Notes under the pieces: generated by a model
Database searches by the model: none
What the model was told of the DNA's origin: nothing
The model's input: the letters and a program-made list of their open reading frames with translations, nothing else
Made by a program: the position numbers and the translations under genes
Source: Aplectana chamaeleonis
Taxonomy: Eukaryota; Nematoda; Chromadorea; Rhabditida; Cosmocercidae
NCBI GenBank assembly: GCA_029168955.1
Contig: JAPDOI010001166.1
Location: 150,949-214,948 of the forward strand
Direction of reading: 5' to 3'
DNA: 64,000 nt
Shown here: in pieces, positions 41,443-53,596 of the stretch
How the letters are laid out: every line of letters starts with the position of its first letter
Position numbering within the stretch: the stretch's first letter is position 1

Positions 41443-42354
41443 ATGCGCAAAGGTTCTTCCACCAAAACTGCGTTCGCTGATTTCAATAATAAGGCCTGGA
41501 AGTATGACTATTTTGTCTTGGGTAGCACTAATGACGATGAGATAGCTTACCGCTTCGACTTCAACTTTTACTCGGCCGAAACAGGAATGGCCAAGTGCAC
41601 AAGGCTTGTGAACTGGAGACATTGTAGAGCTAAAGGTCTTGGATCTGAAATGGGGCAAAAAAGTATTGCTCGGTTCGTGCAGTCGAAAAGACCAAAGTCG
41701 GAGTTAGACTACCCGTGCATAGTTTTTGCAATCGTACATCTTCAACACAAGGAGTTATACGAGGAATTCGTGAAGAAGTTCAGCTTCGTGCACGAAACAC
41801 CTAGCGGTCATACAAAGTATACAGACCACATAGAAATAACCGAAGATAAATTCAAAGCGTTTTATGATAGGCTTCCCACAGCAATACTCAATTTCGCTGC
41901 CTGGCCTACAAACCTCCGCGATGACAGATCAAGTGTTCGCTTCTACCAAACGATCCTGAATGGCACTGGCGCTCTCAATGTCCCCAACACTGTTACTGAG
42001 GTGAGTAGTCGTTCTTTCTCTTCGTTTGTGTGGGCTCAGTAAATCTTCGTAATCTGTTGTAGGCCATCAGATGCGTTTTGGTGATTCCTGCTAGCAACGC
42101 GGACCCAGAAAGATCCTTCTCGGCTGCCAACCGCCTTAGCCGTTACGAAAGAAGCAATATCAACACCAATGTACTCGACTGTTTAATGACGTATGTTATT
42201 TTATGAAGTTTTTCCCACTTTATTCGATTTTGGTATACGCAGGATTGAGCATGATGGACCGTCTGTGACGACCGTCAATACAACAGTATTAGCGAAACAA
42301 TGGCTTAAGCCACGCGACGGACTCGATCTACTCAGAAGTTTTTCAACAACTTAA
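41443..42354 (+). CDS. hAT-transposase-derived protein with C-terminal dimerisation domain, three exons
   Basis: Exon 1 41443-42000 (ATG to ACT GAG), intron 42001-42062 (GTGAGTAG...TTGTAG), exon 2 42063-42190, intron 42191-42242 (GTATGTTA...ACGCAG), exon 3 42243-42354 (TAA). The exons join in frame to about 265 residues. Exon 2 encodes CVLVIPASNADPERSFSAAN and RLSRYERSNINTNVLDCLM, the hATC dimerisation motif (P-x-S-x-A-x-x-E-R-x-F-S). Exon 1 has conserved-looking blocks (YDYFVLGSTNDDEIAYRFDF, KCTRLVNWRHCRAKG) but no zinc finger or catalytic block is seen. The N-terminal exons of a full hAT transposase (normally over 600 residues) are missing or lie upstream. It could be a relic, or a domesticated host gene, since frame and splice sites are intact. 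Confidence 0.65.
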
Positions 42355-42705
42355 CATCCACTAATTCAACAACTTAACGATTGCCTCGTTAAGTTGTCGA
42401 TAAGGCGTCGGAACGTTGTAGAGAGGCGTCCATCAACTTATCCTAAGGTAGGCCTCAACTTGACCTAGAGTAGGTCTCTAGTTGTTCAAAGCCGGTTTCA
42501 GCAACTTGTTGCCTCCTTATCATTAAGTGAAAAACTTCCTTTCAACTACTTGTCGGTCATCTACTATCAAGTTAAACAGCTGTTTCTGACTGCTTGTTTC
42601 GCTCTAATCCACAACTTAAAGACGTCTTTTCAACAAGTGTTCCCCCCTTTTTAACTAGTTAAATACTTCTTTCCAACTACTTTTCTCCCACTTATCAACA
42701 AGAAT
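42345..42705 (+). repeat. Degenerate CAACTT-rich repeat
   Basis: About a dozen CAACTT(A/G) motifs, often CAACTTAA or CAACTACTT, at irregular 25-45-bp spacing directly after the hAT-derived stop codon. Confidence 0.5.
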
Positions 42706-42708
42706 ACA

Positions 42709-42857
42709 CTATACTAGACATCGAATAGGTTCGAATCATCCAATAAATGAATTTTCCTCATTTTGCCCAGGCCCGACTTCTGAGAAGTCCCTTACTGACA
42801 CTCGGGAGGAAAATTCATTTATCGAATGATCCGGAACCATTCGATGCCCAAGTATAG
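42709..42857. mobile_element. 149-bp MITE
   Basis: Inverted ends CTATACT.G.CATCGAAT and inner arms ATCATCCAATAAATGAATTT / AAATTCATTTATCGAATGAT, over 50 bp per arm, around a GCCCAGGCCCGACTTCTGAG core. Confidence 0.8.
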
Positions 42858-44530
42858 AACACATCACTCGCCAGAGAATTGAAAACCACAAGAAAATATT
42901 TTATCAATATCATAAGGGATCACAATTACTCTCTGAGCATACAAAATCGTCTAAAGCCATCATTCTATGGATAGAATAAAATCGGTTATGGCACATGGAA
43001 TAAAAGAGGGAACAGAATTAAGAAAAGCATTGGCCAATCACATCGCCTCATTTTTTTCGGAGTATCATGTCGTAGGCGTCATCCAGATTCATCGTTGCAT
43101 GGCGTCATCTTCACACTTTCTTCATAATATTCGTTCCCGGACATATCCTGCTTGAATTAAATGTGGTAGGGTAACGTTGAACAGCCAAGGCGATTGACTT
43201 TGCTTGAATTTCACCTCCAAATCATTTCAAAATTCATAAACCCCATCCATTTATATTTTTATATGTCCTATTTTTATTTTTTATCTTTATAGTTATAGTT
43301 AGAAGGTTTTAAGAGCTGCTTAAACGGGTGCGAACTTCTAGGTGTTTTCGAGAGTGCGGAATGACGAGGTAAGTGGACAAGGCTTCGGGTTCTTGGCGCC
43401 AGAAGTCATGAAGAGTGGGTGGGGTTCCATGTCAAAAATGGCTATGGGGTCTCCGGGTAAGTGCACGGTATACCGTGGAGGGTGGGCAGCAGGGTCTAGC
43501 GATGTTACGACCGGGCACAACGAGGGTTGGGGGTGGTAACAGTAAAAAATTTGGCCTACAAAGGAAAATATATGTAAATTTGGGGAGAGGACCGCAAGCA
43601 TTCCAGGCTAAATTTCAAACCAGGAGAGAAATTTGGTTTGGAAGAAGTTCCTAGATTTCGTGTACAGTACCATCGCAAATACTAGCCGCGGGCTCATTCT
43701 AGTCGTGCGGCCACGCGGTCTGATTGCCGTGACTCTCCATTATCTCGAGTCGTGGACTAGCGTGGCAGATGCCGCTCTCCCCCAACCACAACCCACTGAA
43801 CCAAAAATTTAGCCGTAGAAAGGAGTTGAAGCAGGCCGCCGTGTAGGACCTCATCGAAGCTACGAGAAATGCCATTTTTCCATTTTTGGTCCCAAAGTAT
43901 TACTCTAGGAGTGGGACGTAAACATGATATTTTTCAAAAATTTCGGCCACCAGGATGTTGATGGCTTCAAAAAGGGTTAGTGTGATCCTGTACCCCGCCC
44001 TCGGGGTGAAGCGGGGTTGCAAAATGTCGCAACGAGGGTGGGGGGGTCGCGAAAATTTTGGCCCGAAAACGAAGGTTAGGGGGTCGCAAAGATTTCGGAC
44101 AGAAAATGAAACATTGGTGAAGATATCCCAAGAATTCTCGATATTTTCGGTCACCAAACGGAAGGGCCGTAGGACCGTTCAGGTTTCAGACGCTTGAGTC
44201 CGACTACTGAATGAATTATGGGCGTCTGACCATTCTTGTAATCAAATACAAACTGCACAGAAATCGCTCCCCGGGGTGGTCGCAAAAATGTGGATAGTTG
44301 GAAAAGAAATTTGACGGTGGGGGGTCGCTCCGATTTTGAAATATTACGCAACGCCCCACTTTACCCTGCCCGCCCTTTATCCGAATTTCAATTTCGAGGT
44401 AGAAAATTCACTATCCGCTTTCCATCCGAGGTTGGCCCTCTTCCGCACAAACACAGTCACATTACCAATTGCAGCTGTTTTGTTTCTAGCATTTTCAGAA
44501 TTTTTCTAGCTCTAACTTAAGATGTGTGTT
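42858..44530. other. Non-coding; recurrent GGGGTCGCAAAAATTT fragments
   Basis: No gene recognised. Several diverged copies of GGGGTCGC(A/G)AAAATTT(T/C)GG occur at about 44040-44100, 44275-44290 and 44325-44340, and related ones at 46490-46670 and 48540-48590. These look like shreds of one repeat family. Confidence 0.5.
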
Positions 44531-44647
44531 TCTGATATCTCTTCGAAATATCAGAAAATAGCCCTTCAGCGGGCACCGCCCGCCTGACGGCTGGCTGGGG
44601 ATCTGGAAACCCCCCAGACCCCCGAATTTCCGCCTCCGGCGGAAATT
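44531..44647. other. Cluster of four adjacent stem-loops
   Basis: 44531-44555 TCTGATAT/ATATCAGA; 44566-44587 TCAG.GGGC/GCCC..CTGA; 44595-44617 CTGGGG/CCCCAG; 44625-44647 AATTTCCGCC/GGCGGAAATT (perfect 10-bp stem, loop TCC). Four stems in 117 bp is unusual for this window and could mark a structured RNA or a transposon end. No promoter recognised. Confidence 0.5.
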
Positions 44648-44884
44648 ATCGGGTTGTCTTTGCATATATAGAATCGGCTCAGAATTTATTTTACCCCAAT
44701 ACATTTTGTTGTAGACATAAAGGTTGCCTGCCGCACATGTGGACACTTGGAAAGGCGGACAGCGGCAAATTATAGAGAGAAAAGCAATGGATCTGCTTCA
44801 GTTGTGCACGCACACAAAATCAATCCGAAGTGTGGCGAATCCTGTAGATTAGCGTTCTCGAGCTCAATTCAAAGACAATTTTCT

Positions 44885-46215
44885 TTCTGCGGCGTCCTGC
44901 GCATTGCTACGTAGTACCACACACTTTCTACGGTGACCAGAGCACTCCCCCTGAGGTTGCGAACATTTTCTACAGGCGCAATCCTACATGGGTCCCGTAC
45001 ACTATTTATGACGTTCAGCGCACTCTTACATGGGTCCCGCACACCTTCTATGGCGTTCGGCGCCCTCTTACAAGGGCCCCGCATTTTTTCTATGGCGTAC
45101 GGCGCACTCTTACATGGGTCCCGCACACTTTCTATGGCGTCCGGAGCACACTGACATGGGACCCACACATTTTCTACGGCGTCCGGCGCACTCCCATATG
45201 GGTCCCACTCCCTTTCTACGGCGTACGGCGCACTCCCATATGGGTCCCACACACTTTCTACGGCGTCCGGCGCACTCCTAAATGAGTTCCGTACACTTTC
45301 TATGGCGTCCGACGCGCAATAACACGGGCCCACAAACTTTCTATGGCGTCAGGCGCACTCCTAATTGAGTTCCGTACACTTTCTATGGCGTACGGCGCAC
45401 TCCCATATGGGTCCCACACACTTTCTACGGCGTCCGGCGCACTCCTAAGTGAGTTACGTACACTTGCTATGGCGTCCGGCGCGCTCTAACACGGGCCCCA
45501 CACACTTTCTATGGCGTCCGGCGCACTCCTAAATGAGTTCCGTACACTTTCTATGGCGTCCGGCGCACTCCTAAATGAGTTCCGTACACTTCTATGGCGT
45601 ACGGCGCACTCCCATATGGGTCCCACACACTTTCTACGGCGTCCGGCGCACTCCTAAGTGAGTTACGTACACTTGCTATGGCGTCCGGCGCGCTCTAACA
45701 TGGGCCCCACACACTTTCTATGGCGTCCGGCGCACTCCTAAGTGAGTTCCGTACACTTTCCATGGCGTCCGGCGCGCTCTATCACGGGCCCCACACACTT
45801 TCTATGGCGTCCGGCGCACTCCTAAATGAGCTCCGTACACTTTCTATAGCGTCCGGGCCACTCCCATATGGGACCCACACACTTTCTACGGCGTCCGGCG
45901 CACTCCCATATGGGTCCCACACACTTTCTACGGCGTACGGCGCACTCCCATATGGGCCCCACACACTTTCTATGGCGTCCGGCGCACTCCTAAATGATTT
46001 CCGTACACTTTCTATGGCGTCAGGCGCACTCCTAAATGAGTTCCATACACTTTCTATGGCGTCCGGCGCGCTCTAACATGGGCCCCACACACTTTCTATG
46101 GCGTCAGGCGCACTCCTAAATGAGTTCCGTACACTTTCTATGGCGTCAGGCGCACTCCTAGATGAGTTCCGTACAATTTCTACGGCATCCGGAGCACTCT
46201 CACATGGATCCGACA
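44885..46215 (+). repeat. Diverged 42-bp array, B-like, without the Helitron-like flanks
   Basis: Unit of the form CACTCCTAAATGAGTTCCGT + ACACTTTCTATGGCGTCCGG + CG, mixed with CCCATATGGGTCCCACACAC units. Same 21+21 plan and TTTCTA.GGCGTCCGGCGCAC core as array B, but AAATGAGTTCCG and TATGGC variants dominate. Neither the cassette nor the 3' stem-loop is adjacent. About 31 units. Confidence 0.93.
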
Positions 46216-46292
46216 TACTTACTGGACAAGTTAAAAGCCTGGGGTATACAGGCTATAAAACGGCAAAATTGACATGGTTCCTACGCGTGCTG

Positions 46293-46371
46293 GTGCGGAG
46301 CGGAGGTTAGAGACAGGGAGAGAGCGGAGGGCAGACGGAGACTGAGGCATCGCGCGCCCCGCTCGCGCCTC
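46293..46371 (-). repeat. Second copy of the 1049-1125 repeat
   Basis: Minus strand reads CTGTCTCTAACCTCCGCTCC etc.; see 1049-1125. Confidence 0.6.
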
Positions 46372-47383
46372 GAATGATGTTAATTACGACGTTTTATAGA
46401 GGGTACACTTAAATCAAAACAATCTTGCGAACGAAGAATACAACTTTTTTAAGTTACAAAGTTTCAATCTTTTTTCGAGGGTTGAGCAGGGTTGCGATCC
46501 GGCTCAAAGAGGCGGGGGCCCGTAAAACGTTCAGAGAAAAAAATGGAATTTACTCCAAACCAATTGATAAGTTAAAATGGGGAAAGCAATTCTTCATCTC
46601 GAGGGAGGAGGGTCGTAAAATACAATTCAACATTTTCCAAAGTTTTCGTCAACGGGGGGAGGGTCGTAGCTACGCCGAAAAGTGGCGCAACAGCCTGCTC
46701 AACTCTGCCCACGACCAAACCAGGAACCCCAACTTCGAAGCGGTAACCCGGTTCAAGAAGGACGTTCTATAAGACTTCAACATGCCTACCAGGGACGTGC
46801 AGAAAATAATTTTTGTACACAGAAAACGAAAAAAAATCTTCAAAAAATGGGCAGAAATCAAAAAATGTCTTACACCCCTGATATCTACGAGTTTTTAGCC
46901 CAACATTCTGAAGATTTCCAGTCGAAATTTTCATTTCTGTGCCCAAATTTCTACGACCCCCCTCATAACCGGTTGAGAAACTACACAACTGCGCATGAAC
47001 CTATTTCTATTTCTTACACGGGAAATCCGTGTGAGCAAGAACAGCTCGTCATGAGAGTGAATCGCAACTGTAACGAAGGATAGCCAGGGGCAACGGTGCT
47101 ATCTTAGAGGAGGGGGAAACTATGACACGACGCACTTGGCCACGCCCATTTCACCATGCCGCACGAAATTTGAGCACCTACCCGGGGTTTCCTTACGTTC
47201 CAAAACCAGGAAAGTCTTTGCCGAACGAAAAAAATGGGCGTGGCCTTATGCGAAAAATGGGCGTGGCCAAGTCCATCGCTCCATAGTGCCCCCCCCCCTT
47301 CCCACATAATACCGGGAGGTTAACGAAGCAGGTTTTCCGATATATCAATCATCGAATAAGACCCGCAGCTGCCTGCGATAAGT
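46372..47383. other. Non-coding; small inverted repeat at 47135-47271
   Basis: CTTGGCCACGCCCATTTC and GAAAAATGGGCGTGGCCAAG are inverted about 100 bp apart, with a third ATGGGCGTGGCC copy between. The ORF at 46425-46772 has no domain and passes through GGGTCG-type repeat shreds. Confidence 0.5.
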
Positions 47384-47392
47384 CAGAAAACC

Positions 47393-48357
47393 GGGTGGTC
47401 GTCTCGTGGCGCCAAAACGTCCGAGGGGTGGGCAAAACGGGGGGAGGGCGCAAGCTCTGTGATTGGAAGGCGCCACTTCGTTGGAGGCGGTCTCCTCTGC
47501 AGCCCTGACGCAGCCAAACCGTGCCGCAGTGACGCACATTTGCAGACGGCCGCACGCGATACTGCACCATTGCGGGCGCGATCGATAAATGGAGAAAAAT
47601 CTCCCGATCCGGCCATCACCTTTCACCCATCCGCAACTATTCTACTGTTTTATTCTGGCTGTATTTCTACCTTTTTGTCGACTTCTGCTACATCGCAGCT
47701 AAATGGAGAAGCTCCTTCTATATTCCACCACATTCTTTTCATTTCTGATTTTCTCGCTGCTGTAGGCTTTATTTTTAATGTTTTCGATTCGAAATTTAGG
47801 TAAATAGTAGGCACAAGTACGTAACGGACAGCCGCTCTGAATGTATTTAGAATTATTTTGAGCTATTATTCGACTACTTATAACCAAGCACTTTTTGAGT
47901 TTTTTTTAAAGTAATTTTTCAGTAAAAACGGTTATTTGGTGGTGTAAACAGAGATGAGTTTTGAAAAACACGAGACAAATTTTCGGTTTTCGGTAGCTTA
48001 GGGTCTGGCTAAAGCAGGCAAATGTTTTTGATCTGGCAAACTTTGCTCAGCGTGGTTTCAAGATGCTTATCACAAATCCAATTTTTTCATAAAGTAGTGG
48101 AAATATGGGAAAATGTGGATTTTTAATTCATTCATAGACGAAAATGAACTTTGCCAATAGAGCTGCGAGCGAAATCTCTTCTCGTTCTGTTTCCTATCCT
48201 TCATTCTCCCACAAGTGTCTCATGGTGGTTTCGCTTGAGTTTCCTTGTTATGCGAAGGGAATCCCGTGATACTGTCGTGAGCCTTTTGATGGGATTTCCT
48301 CTATAAGAAGGCTTTATTTTGCTACATTCCATTCTTCATAACGGAGGTGAGTTAATT
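47393..48357 (+). repeat. MULE left terminal inverted repeat (about 965 bp)
   Basis: Inverted copy of 54246-55205. Contains GC-rich outer 250 bp and AT-rich inner part ending CTCTATAAGAAGGCTTTATT...GGAGGTGAGTTA. The outer ORFs (MKGDGRIGRFFSIYRS-type) occur in both TIRs and are repeat-borne, not genes. Confidence 0.9.
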
Positions 48358-49338
48358 TTTGATAAACATATTTTGTTTTCCCTATTGGTTTTTAATTCTT
48401 TTATCGAAACTTGTTCGCCTTTTGTGATTCGAACATACATAACAGCAATTTAGGAGACGTGAAATACCTATTCATTTTCTATTGCATTGACGCGCTAGAA
48501 TTGAGCGGAGTTGTGCCTGAACACCACTGCTGGAAAGAGGAGTCGTAAAATTTCCCAGAAATGAAAAATTCGAGGGGTCGTGAAATCTTCGGGCGAAAAC
48601 AATGACACTAGATGTAGATCGTATATTTGAGAGAAACCATGCTGCTCTCGAGCCTGACTAAATAAAAAAATGAGTAGCACGATTGTACGCCACATTCATC
48701 TCGTTTCTTGTGTTCTTGGGTCGCTCCAGTGCTGAGATGAAGTCGGTTAGTGGTGAGTGTTGTCCGGGAATGTGCACATAAGTATGTCACTGCTTTTGTC
48801 ACCTTTTTTTATTTTCCGAATATGGAACCGAAGAAGTGCCCAGTTGTATTAGTTGTCCTTAACCCCACTACTGATCCGCTTTGCATCCTACGAAATCCTC
48901 CACCCCACTATACCTGGTGCACTTGAAATTATCCGAAAATTCAATAAACTGCCTGCTCTAGATGTTTTAAGGGGATTTTAGGGAAGGAAGAAAGTCTTCC
49001 TGATAAGGCGCTTTCAGAGTGGCGTCGCTGCGAAATTCGCGGCATCGCTCCTCAGAGCGAGTGAAAAAAGGCGTGGCCTGTCGATTGCCGCCGCGTCATA
49101 TTTCTTTCTCAGCGTCTCTTATTTCTTCGCTGCCCTTTAAGTTCGATCAGAGCGCATAAACATATTGGCGTGCCATCCCTCGCGTGTTCTGCAATCTCAG
49201 ACATTCTGCACTTGATCAACAAAAACGAGTTATAGATTTCTAATAATATACCAGGAGACACTACCACCAGTAGAATCACCTCCAACCGAAAAGATTTGCA
49301 TAACAATAGTGGTGCCCACAACAAAAAATTATTAAACG

Positions 49339-49446
49339 CCATGGCGAAATAAATCCTGGATGACCAATTAAATACCATGACGAAATAAAATCTGGATGAC
49401 AAATCAAAAGCCATGACGAAATTTATACTGGATGGCAAACATCTAA
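49339..49446 (+). repeat. 36-bp tandem repeat, three units
   Basis: GCCATGACGAAATAAAATCT + GGATGACAAATCAAAA with substitutions. Inside the MULE. Confidence 0.85.
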
Positions 49447-50460
49447 AGAAATAGGCAAAAAGATGATTCTACAGAAAGTTAATGGGCAGATAGTAACGAA
49501 GGAACACTAACTAATATGAAGAAACTACAGCGACAAATAGCGACAGCGACAAAGATGGTCGAGACCATTTGCCTCGCAAAACGTCGCAAAACTTCGCAGA
49601 ACGTCGCTCCCAGCCCGCGCCGTCGCTCCCACTCTGAAAGCGCGACGTTCGCTCCCGTCGCGCGGCACGGTTTGCGCTGCGTAGCACCCCCCATCTCTCA
49701 CCACGTCGCCGCGACAGCGAATTTTTCTGCGACGCCACTCTGAAAGGCCCTATAAGGTCGCAAAACAATTTCAGGCGAAAAAGTGAGGTTCTTGATGGTA
49801 TTTAATAAGTTTTTGATTACGAGATCACAGTGAGTTCCCTGCACTAAACGCTCAGGCTTAAGTTAAATTTCCTTCCTATTCAATGTTTGTGCTATATCAT
49901 GGCCCTGGAGCTTCACAAGGAAAGAAGCTCCCCTCGCAATTAAAATTACGAATTTCACGAAGTCGACACTAAGTCACGTTTTTTCTACTCAGACGATTCT
50001 CGACCCGTAGCCGCACCGAACAGGAATGGGGCCGCCTGCAAGTTTGGCTCGTTGTCCCAGTCTCCGAGCCACTGGGGTTGCTATTCGGGCGAACCTGAGC
50101 AGCCTAGACAGCAACAGCAGTAGCCCGGAAAGCAACATCAGTGGTCAGAACAGCAACAGAAGCCGACCCGTAGATTGGCAATACGAATCGAATTGTCAAG
50201 CGGGTCGTTGCCGAAACGCGCCTGAGTAGGGTTGCGCTCGAGTTTACTCTTTGGGGAAAATATTTTAGGTACACATTCTCCGTCGTTTTTCTTGAATTGC
50301 AAGAACGTAGGAACGGTGGATCTTCTATCGCATTTATAGTGCATGGTACTGAGCCTGAAGCTTCGAGTCAGTCGTCTGTTATCAAGTCCACAACTCGATC
50401 ATATTGCTGATCTCAATGCGTTCCGCGGAGTAGAAGATATGTATAACGTTGAGCTTAAAT

Positions 50461-50710
50461 CTAATGCGATCGGAATGTCGCAACCTTTGCCTGTGTGAGA
50501 TGTGATGTCAACATTAGGTCATGGAATACCTTATGCACAAGTCTATTCGCGACGTCTTTAGCCACATTTACTGGTTCGCACACATGGCCAGTAGTTATAG
50601 GGTCATATTCGAAACGCTTATTAGCAACCTGCACTTCGACTGCTATTAGCTCACCCTGTGTTTTCTTAGACAAGAGTCGTTTTGACCTACCGTTTCTCTC
50701 CGATTTTTTT
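50461..50710 (-). pseudogene. Inverted fragment of a MULE transposase zinc-finger exon
   Basis: Minus strand reads TQGELIAVEVQVANKRFEYD then PITTGHVCEPVNVAKDVANR, closely similar to exon 4 of the transposase at 51869-51981 (VEMQVIGERFLSDPMTIGHV, CEPVNVAEDVANR). It is followed by an equivalent splice donor (AAG|GTATTC) and acceptor (CACACAG). The Cys pair of the zinc finger is not found upstream. A partial, opposite-strand paralogue within the same transposon. Confidence 0.7.
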
Positions 50711-51214
50711 CAGCCAGTCCGCTTAGTCCAGTCAAGCTGCGAATGGCTAGAAGAATGGAGAAATATCGCACCCATTTACGATTAAGTTAACATGTTCTAC
50801 TGTTCCGCTGCCTACCTGGACCACGTGCACCGGCTTCAATGATTGGAGAGGGGCTATAAATGCTGCGAGATTTTGCTCTCGCTTTGCACCTTGTACTTTG
50901 CTCTGATGCAGCAGTCCATTTTTAACCCATTGGCTATTCATCGATGCCATGGCGACTGAGCACTCATGTCTTTACTTTTTCTAGTCTTCGGACCTTTATC
51001 GTGACCAGGGATGAGCGGGCGGATTCGGATTAAAATGGAAAATTTGAATTTAGCATGATTTCCATGAGTTCCAGAATCTTGAAATTCACGCTCATCCCAG
51101 GCCGTCAACTGCATAATTCCCTCTAATCAAGTGTTTTGCATGTAACTTTTGAAGTTGTTAATTAGAGTGCTCGCAATCTTTTGAAACCGCTGAAATCGCT
51201 GCCGAAGTAAGAAA

Positions 51215-53596
51215 ATGGAGCGGAATGGGGATAACAATGGTGAGCTAACGCGTTTACTTTACATTAGCTGACGCAGGACCACCTACCTCGAGGGAAATCT
51301 GTGAACTTTCAGCTAGAATCTCAACAGATCTCCCAGGAGTTAGAGATGGTCAGGGCGCGTTTAGATACATATGCGACGGAACTAGTGGGATTCTTCGTCT
51401 TGAAACAGTCCCACCCGCAGGTTTGTATACCACTTCCAATGTTGCAAAATTTCTCTGTTATATCTGATCACCTGCCTTTATTCAAAGCCTCTTAATACAG
51501 GATCATCGCACATGGAACAGTTCATCTCAGCCCCGCTCCCGACGATTTTAGTACCAATACCCTGGGCTGGAATAGCGATTCCCTTCCATGCATCCCAAAC
51601 ATCCACGGTTCCCAATGACCAAAATAGACACAATCCTCCACTTGTAGAGGAACCGACATATTTAGGGAGCAAGGAGGTAAGTGTACACGGGAAACGAGAA
51701 GTGTTGTTATATCCGATTCCAGGCACCACACAACGCTACGTGTTTGCGATGCAAAAAAGTCGGCCGAAGTTTGATCTCTACCGCTGTTCGAGGTGCAAAA
51801 CTAAGGGGGAATCCCGAAGCATAAGAGTCAGTACAATGTTTTTTCTGAACTCACGTGTCCACCCACAGTAGTTGAAATGCAGGTGATAGGAGAGCGTTTC
51901 CTTAGTGATCCTATGACAATTGGTCATGTTTGCGAACCAGTGAATGTGGCTGAAGATGTTGCTAATCGGACCGCGTATAAGGTATTTATCTTGACAACAC
52001 ATCACATCTCATGCATATAAAGTTGCGACGCTTTAGGAAGTTCAGCTGATAAAACAAGACCCCTGCACTGCTGGAACGCCCCCTTTGCAGCATTGGATGG
52101 GCGGGATGAGCAAAATCTCTGAGGATGATACAATGGGTATGAGTGGGTTTCAACAGAAAATAAAGTTTTATAAAAATCTTATTTGCAGAAGAAGAGGTGA
52201 AAAAAGCTGCGGTGGTGGCGTATCGCGGCAGCGGCTATGCGAGCAGGAAGCAGGCATTCTGGAGGTCTTTCATTCTCGAGCATGATCGTCCTTCAAAAAC
52301 GAGAAAAAAACAGGTGTTTCAGAGCCATCAAGAAGCACGTAGACCAAAGAGTTACGATGCAGTTCGTCCCTGCCTATATGACAAACCTACGGGATGGTTC
52401 TCCATTTTTGCACTTAAGGCTGGATGAAATGCACATATACTACTCCGAGGAGTGCATAGAGGTCAGCAAAATGGTCATCAATTTGTGGAATTGATGAAAA
52501 CTGTTCCACCATTTTGGTTTCAGTTAGCCGCCAAATGTGGACTATGGGCTCTCTTGGCTGATGGGGTTCATAGCAAATCGCCGAAGAAGATGCGCCGCAA
52601 TTCGCAGCTCTACACCATCCATGGGATCTGTGATGGAGGATTCGACGTCCCTCTAGTTTTCGCAATTACGGAAAAGAAGACGACGGACGTCTATAATGAA
52701 ATTTTTCAGCACCTACGGAATCAACTGGAGCGTCACAACTTCAACCTAGGTCGCTGCCGTCTTGTCGTCGACTTTGAAAAAGCTGCAATCGCTGCCGCTA
52801 GATCGACGTTGCCTGAAGTGCAGCTGCGAGGCTGCGCTTTTCATATCGTTCAAGCATGGAGCCGCAAAAGAAATGCCGTGGGACTGAAGCCTTTCATCCA
52901 GGGCTCTGATAGTATTCCCCAAATCGAAGATTGGTGGAATACTATCAGAGGCCTGGTATTTTTACCAAAAAGGCTGCACAGCCTTGTGAGGGCATTGAAC
53001 ACCCCTCCGGTTCCCCCGAGTCATCAGGCCTACGCCAAGTTTCAAAAATTTTTAGATTATTTGAGATCAACGTGGTACAGTGGGCCTTTTGATGGTATAT
53101 GGTGTAAGGCTGGAGTTGAGGCGCTGAGGACCACTAATCTGGCGGAGGCATTTCATCGGTAAGCAAATCTGCAATCTATTCGACGTGGCTTTGAAAAGAA
53201 GCTACTCCATGACAGGAGGCTTGATTTCGTGATGCCTGGGGATCACCCACCGCTGTCCGTCTTCATTTCGGCCTTGAAACGCCTGGAAATGGATGCTAGG
53301 GCAATGCTTTGGAGTCTCGACTCGGTGAGTGCGAGCGAGATGCGCTAAACAAGAAATCCAGATTACTCTATTTAGGAAGGTAATCAAAGCAAGGGCATCC
53401 GAAAGAGGGACAGGCTGCGAAGGGCGGAGGTCAAGCGCGCAATGAGAAGGTAAAAAAAGAAGATGTGGAGTATAATTTTCTAATTTCGCATTTGTTTAGA
53501 TTCGAGACGAAATTCGAGACGGTGGGCGTCTCTCGTGTGGAGGCGGAGGCGTACTGCCGAACAATGTCGAGATTCCTCTCGAATAAAACTTGGTAG
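51215..53596 (+). pseudogene. MULE transposase, nine exons, one frameshift and one stop
   Basis: Inferred exons: 51215-51239, 51277-51420, 51501-51830, 51869-51981, 52037-52136, 52189-52461, 52524-53324, 53376-53449, 53500-53596; all introns GT-AG, phases agree. About 650 residues. Exons 3-4 hold a FLYWCH/WRKY-GCM-type zinc finger (YRCSRCK ... GHVCEP). Exons 6-8 hold the DDE-type MULE domain: RLDEMHIYYSEECIE, LLADGVHS (first Asp), YTIHGICDGGFDVPLVFAI, RCRLVVDFEKAAIAAA (second Asp), LRGCAFHIVQAWSRK (C/H motif), then RTTNLAEAFHR. Defects: a 7-A run near 52302-52308 shifts frame by one, and TAA at 53160-53162 follows AFHR although coding continues (ANLQSIRRGFEKKLLHDRR). Starts at the first ATG giving a consistent splice chain. 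Otherwise nearly intact, so related active copies may exist. Confidence 0.82.

Noticed and set aside
46425..46772. 115-residue ORF as a host gene
   Set aside because: Overlaps shreds of the GGGTCG repeat, has no domain and no splice context.
47345..47626. Conserved protein shared with 54972-55244
   Set aside because: The identity arises because both lie in the MULE terminal inverted repeats; no independent evidence for a gene.
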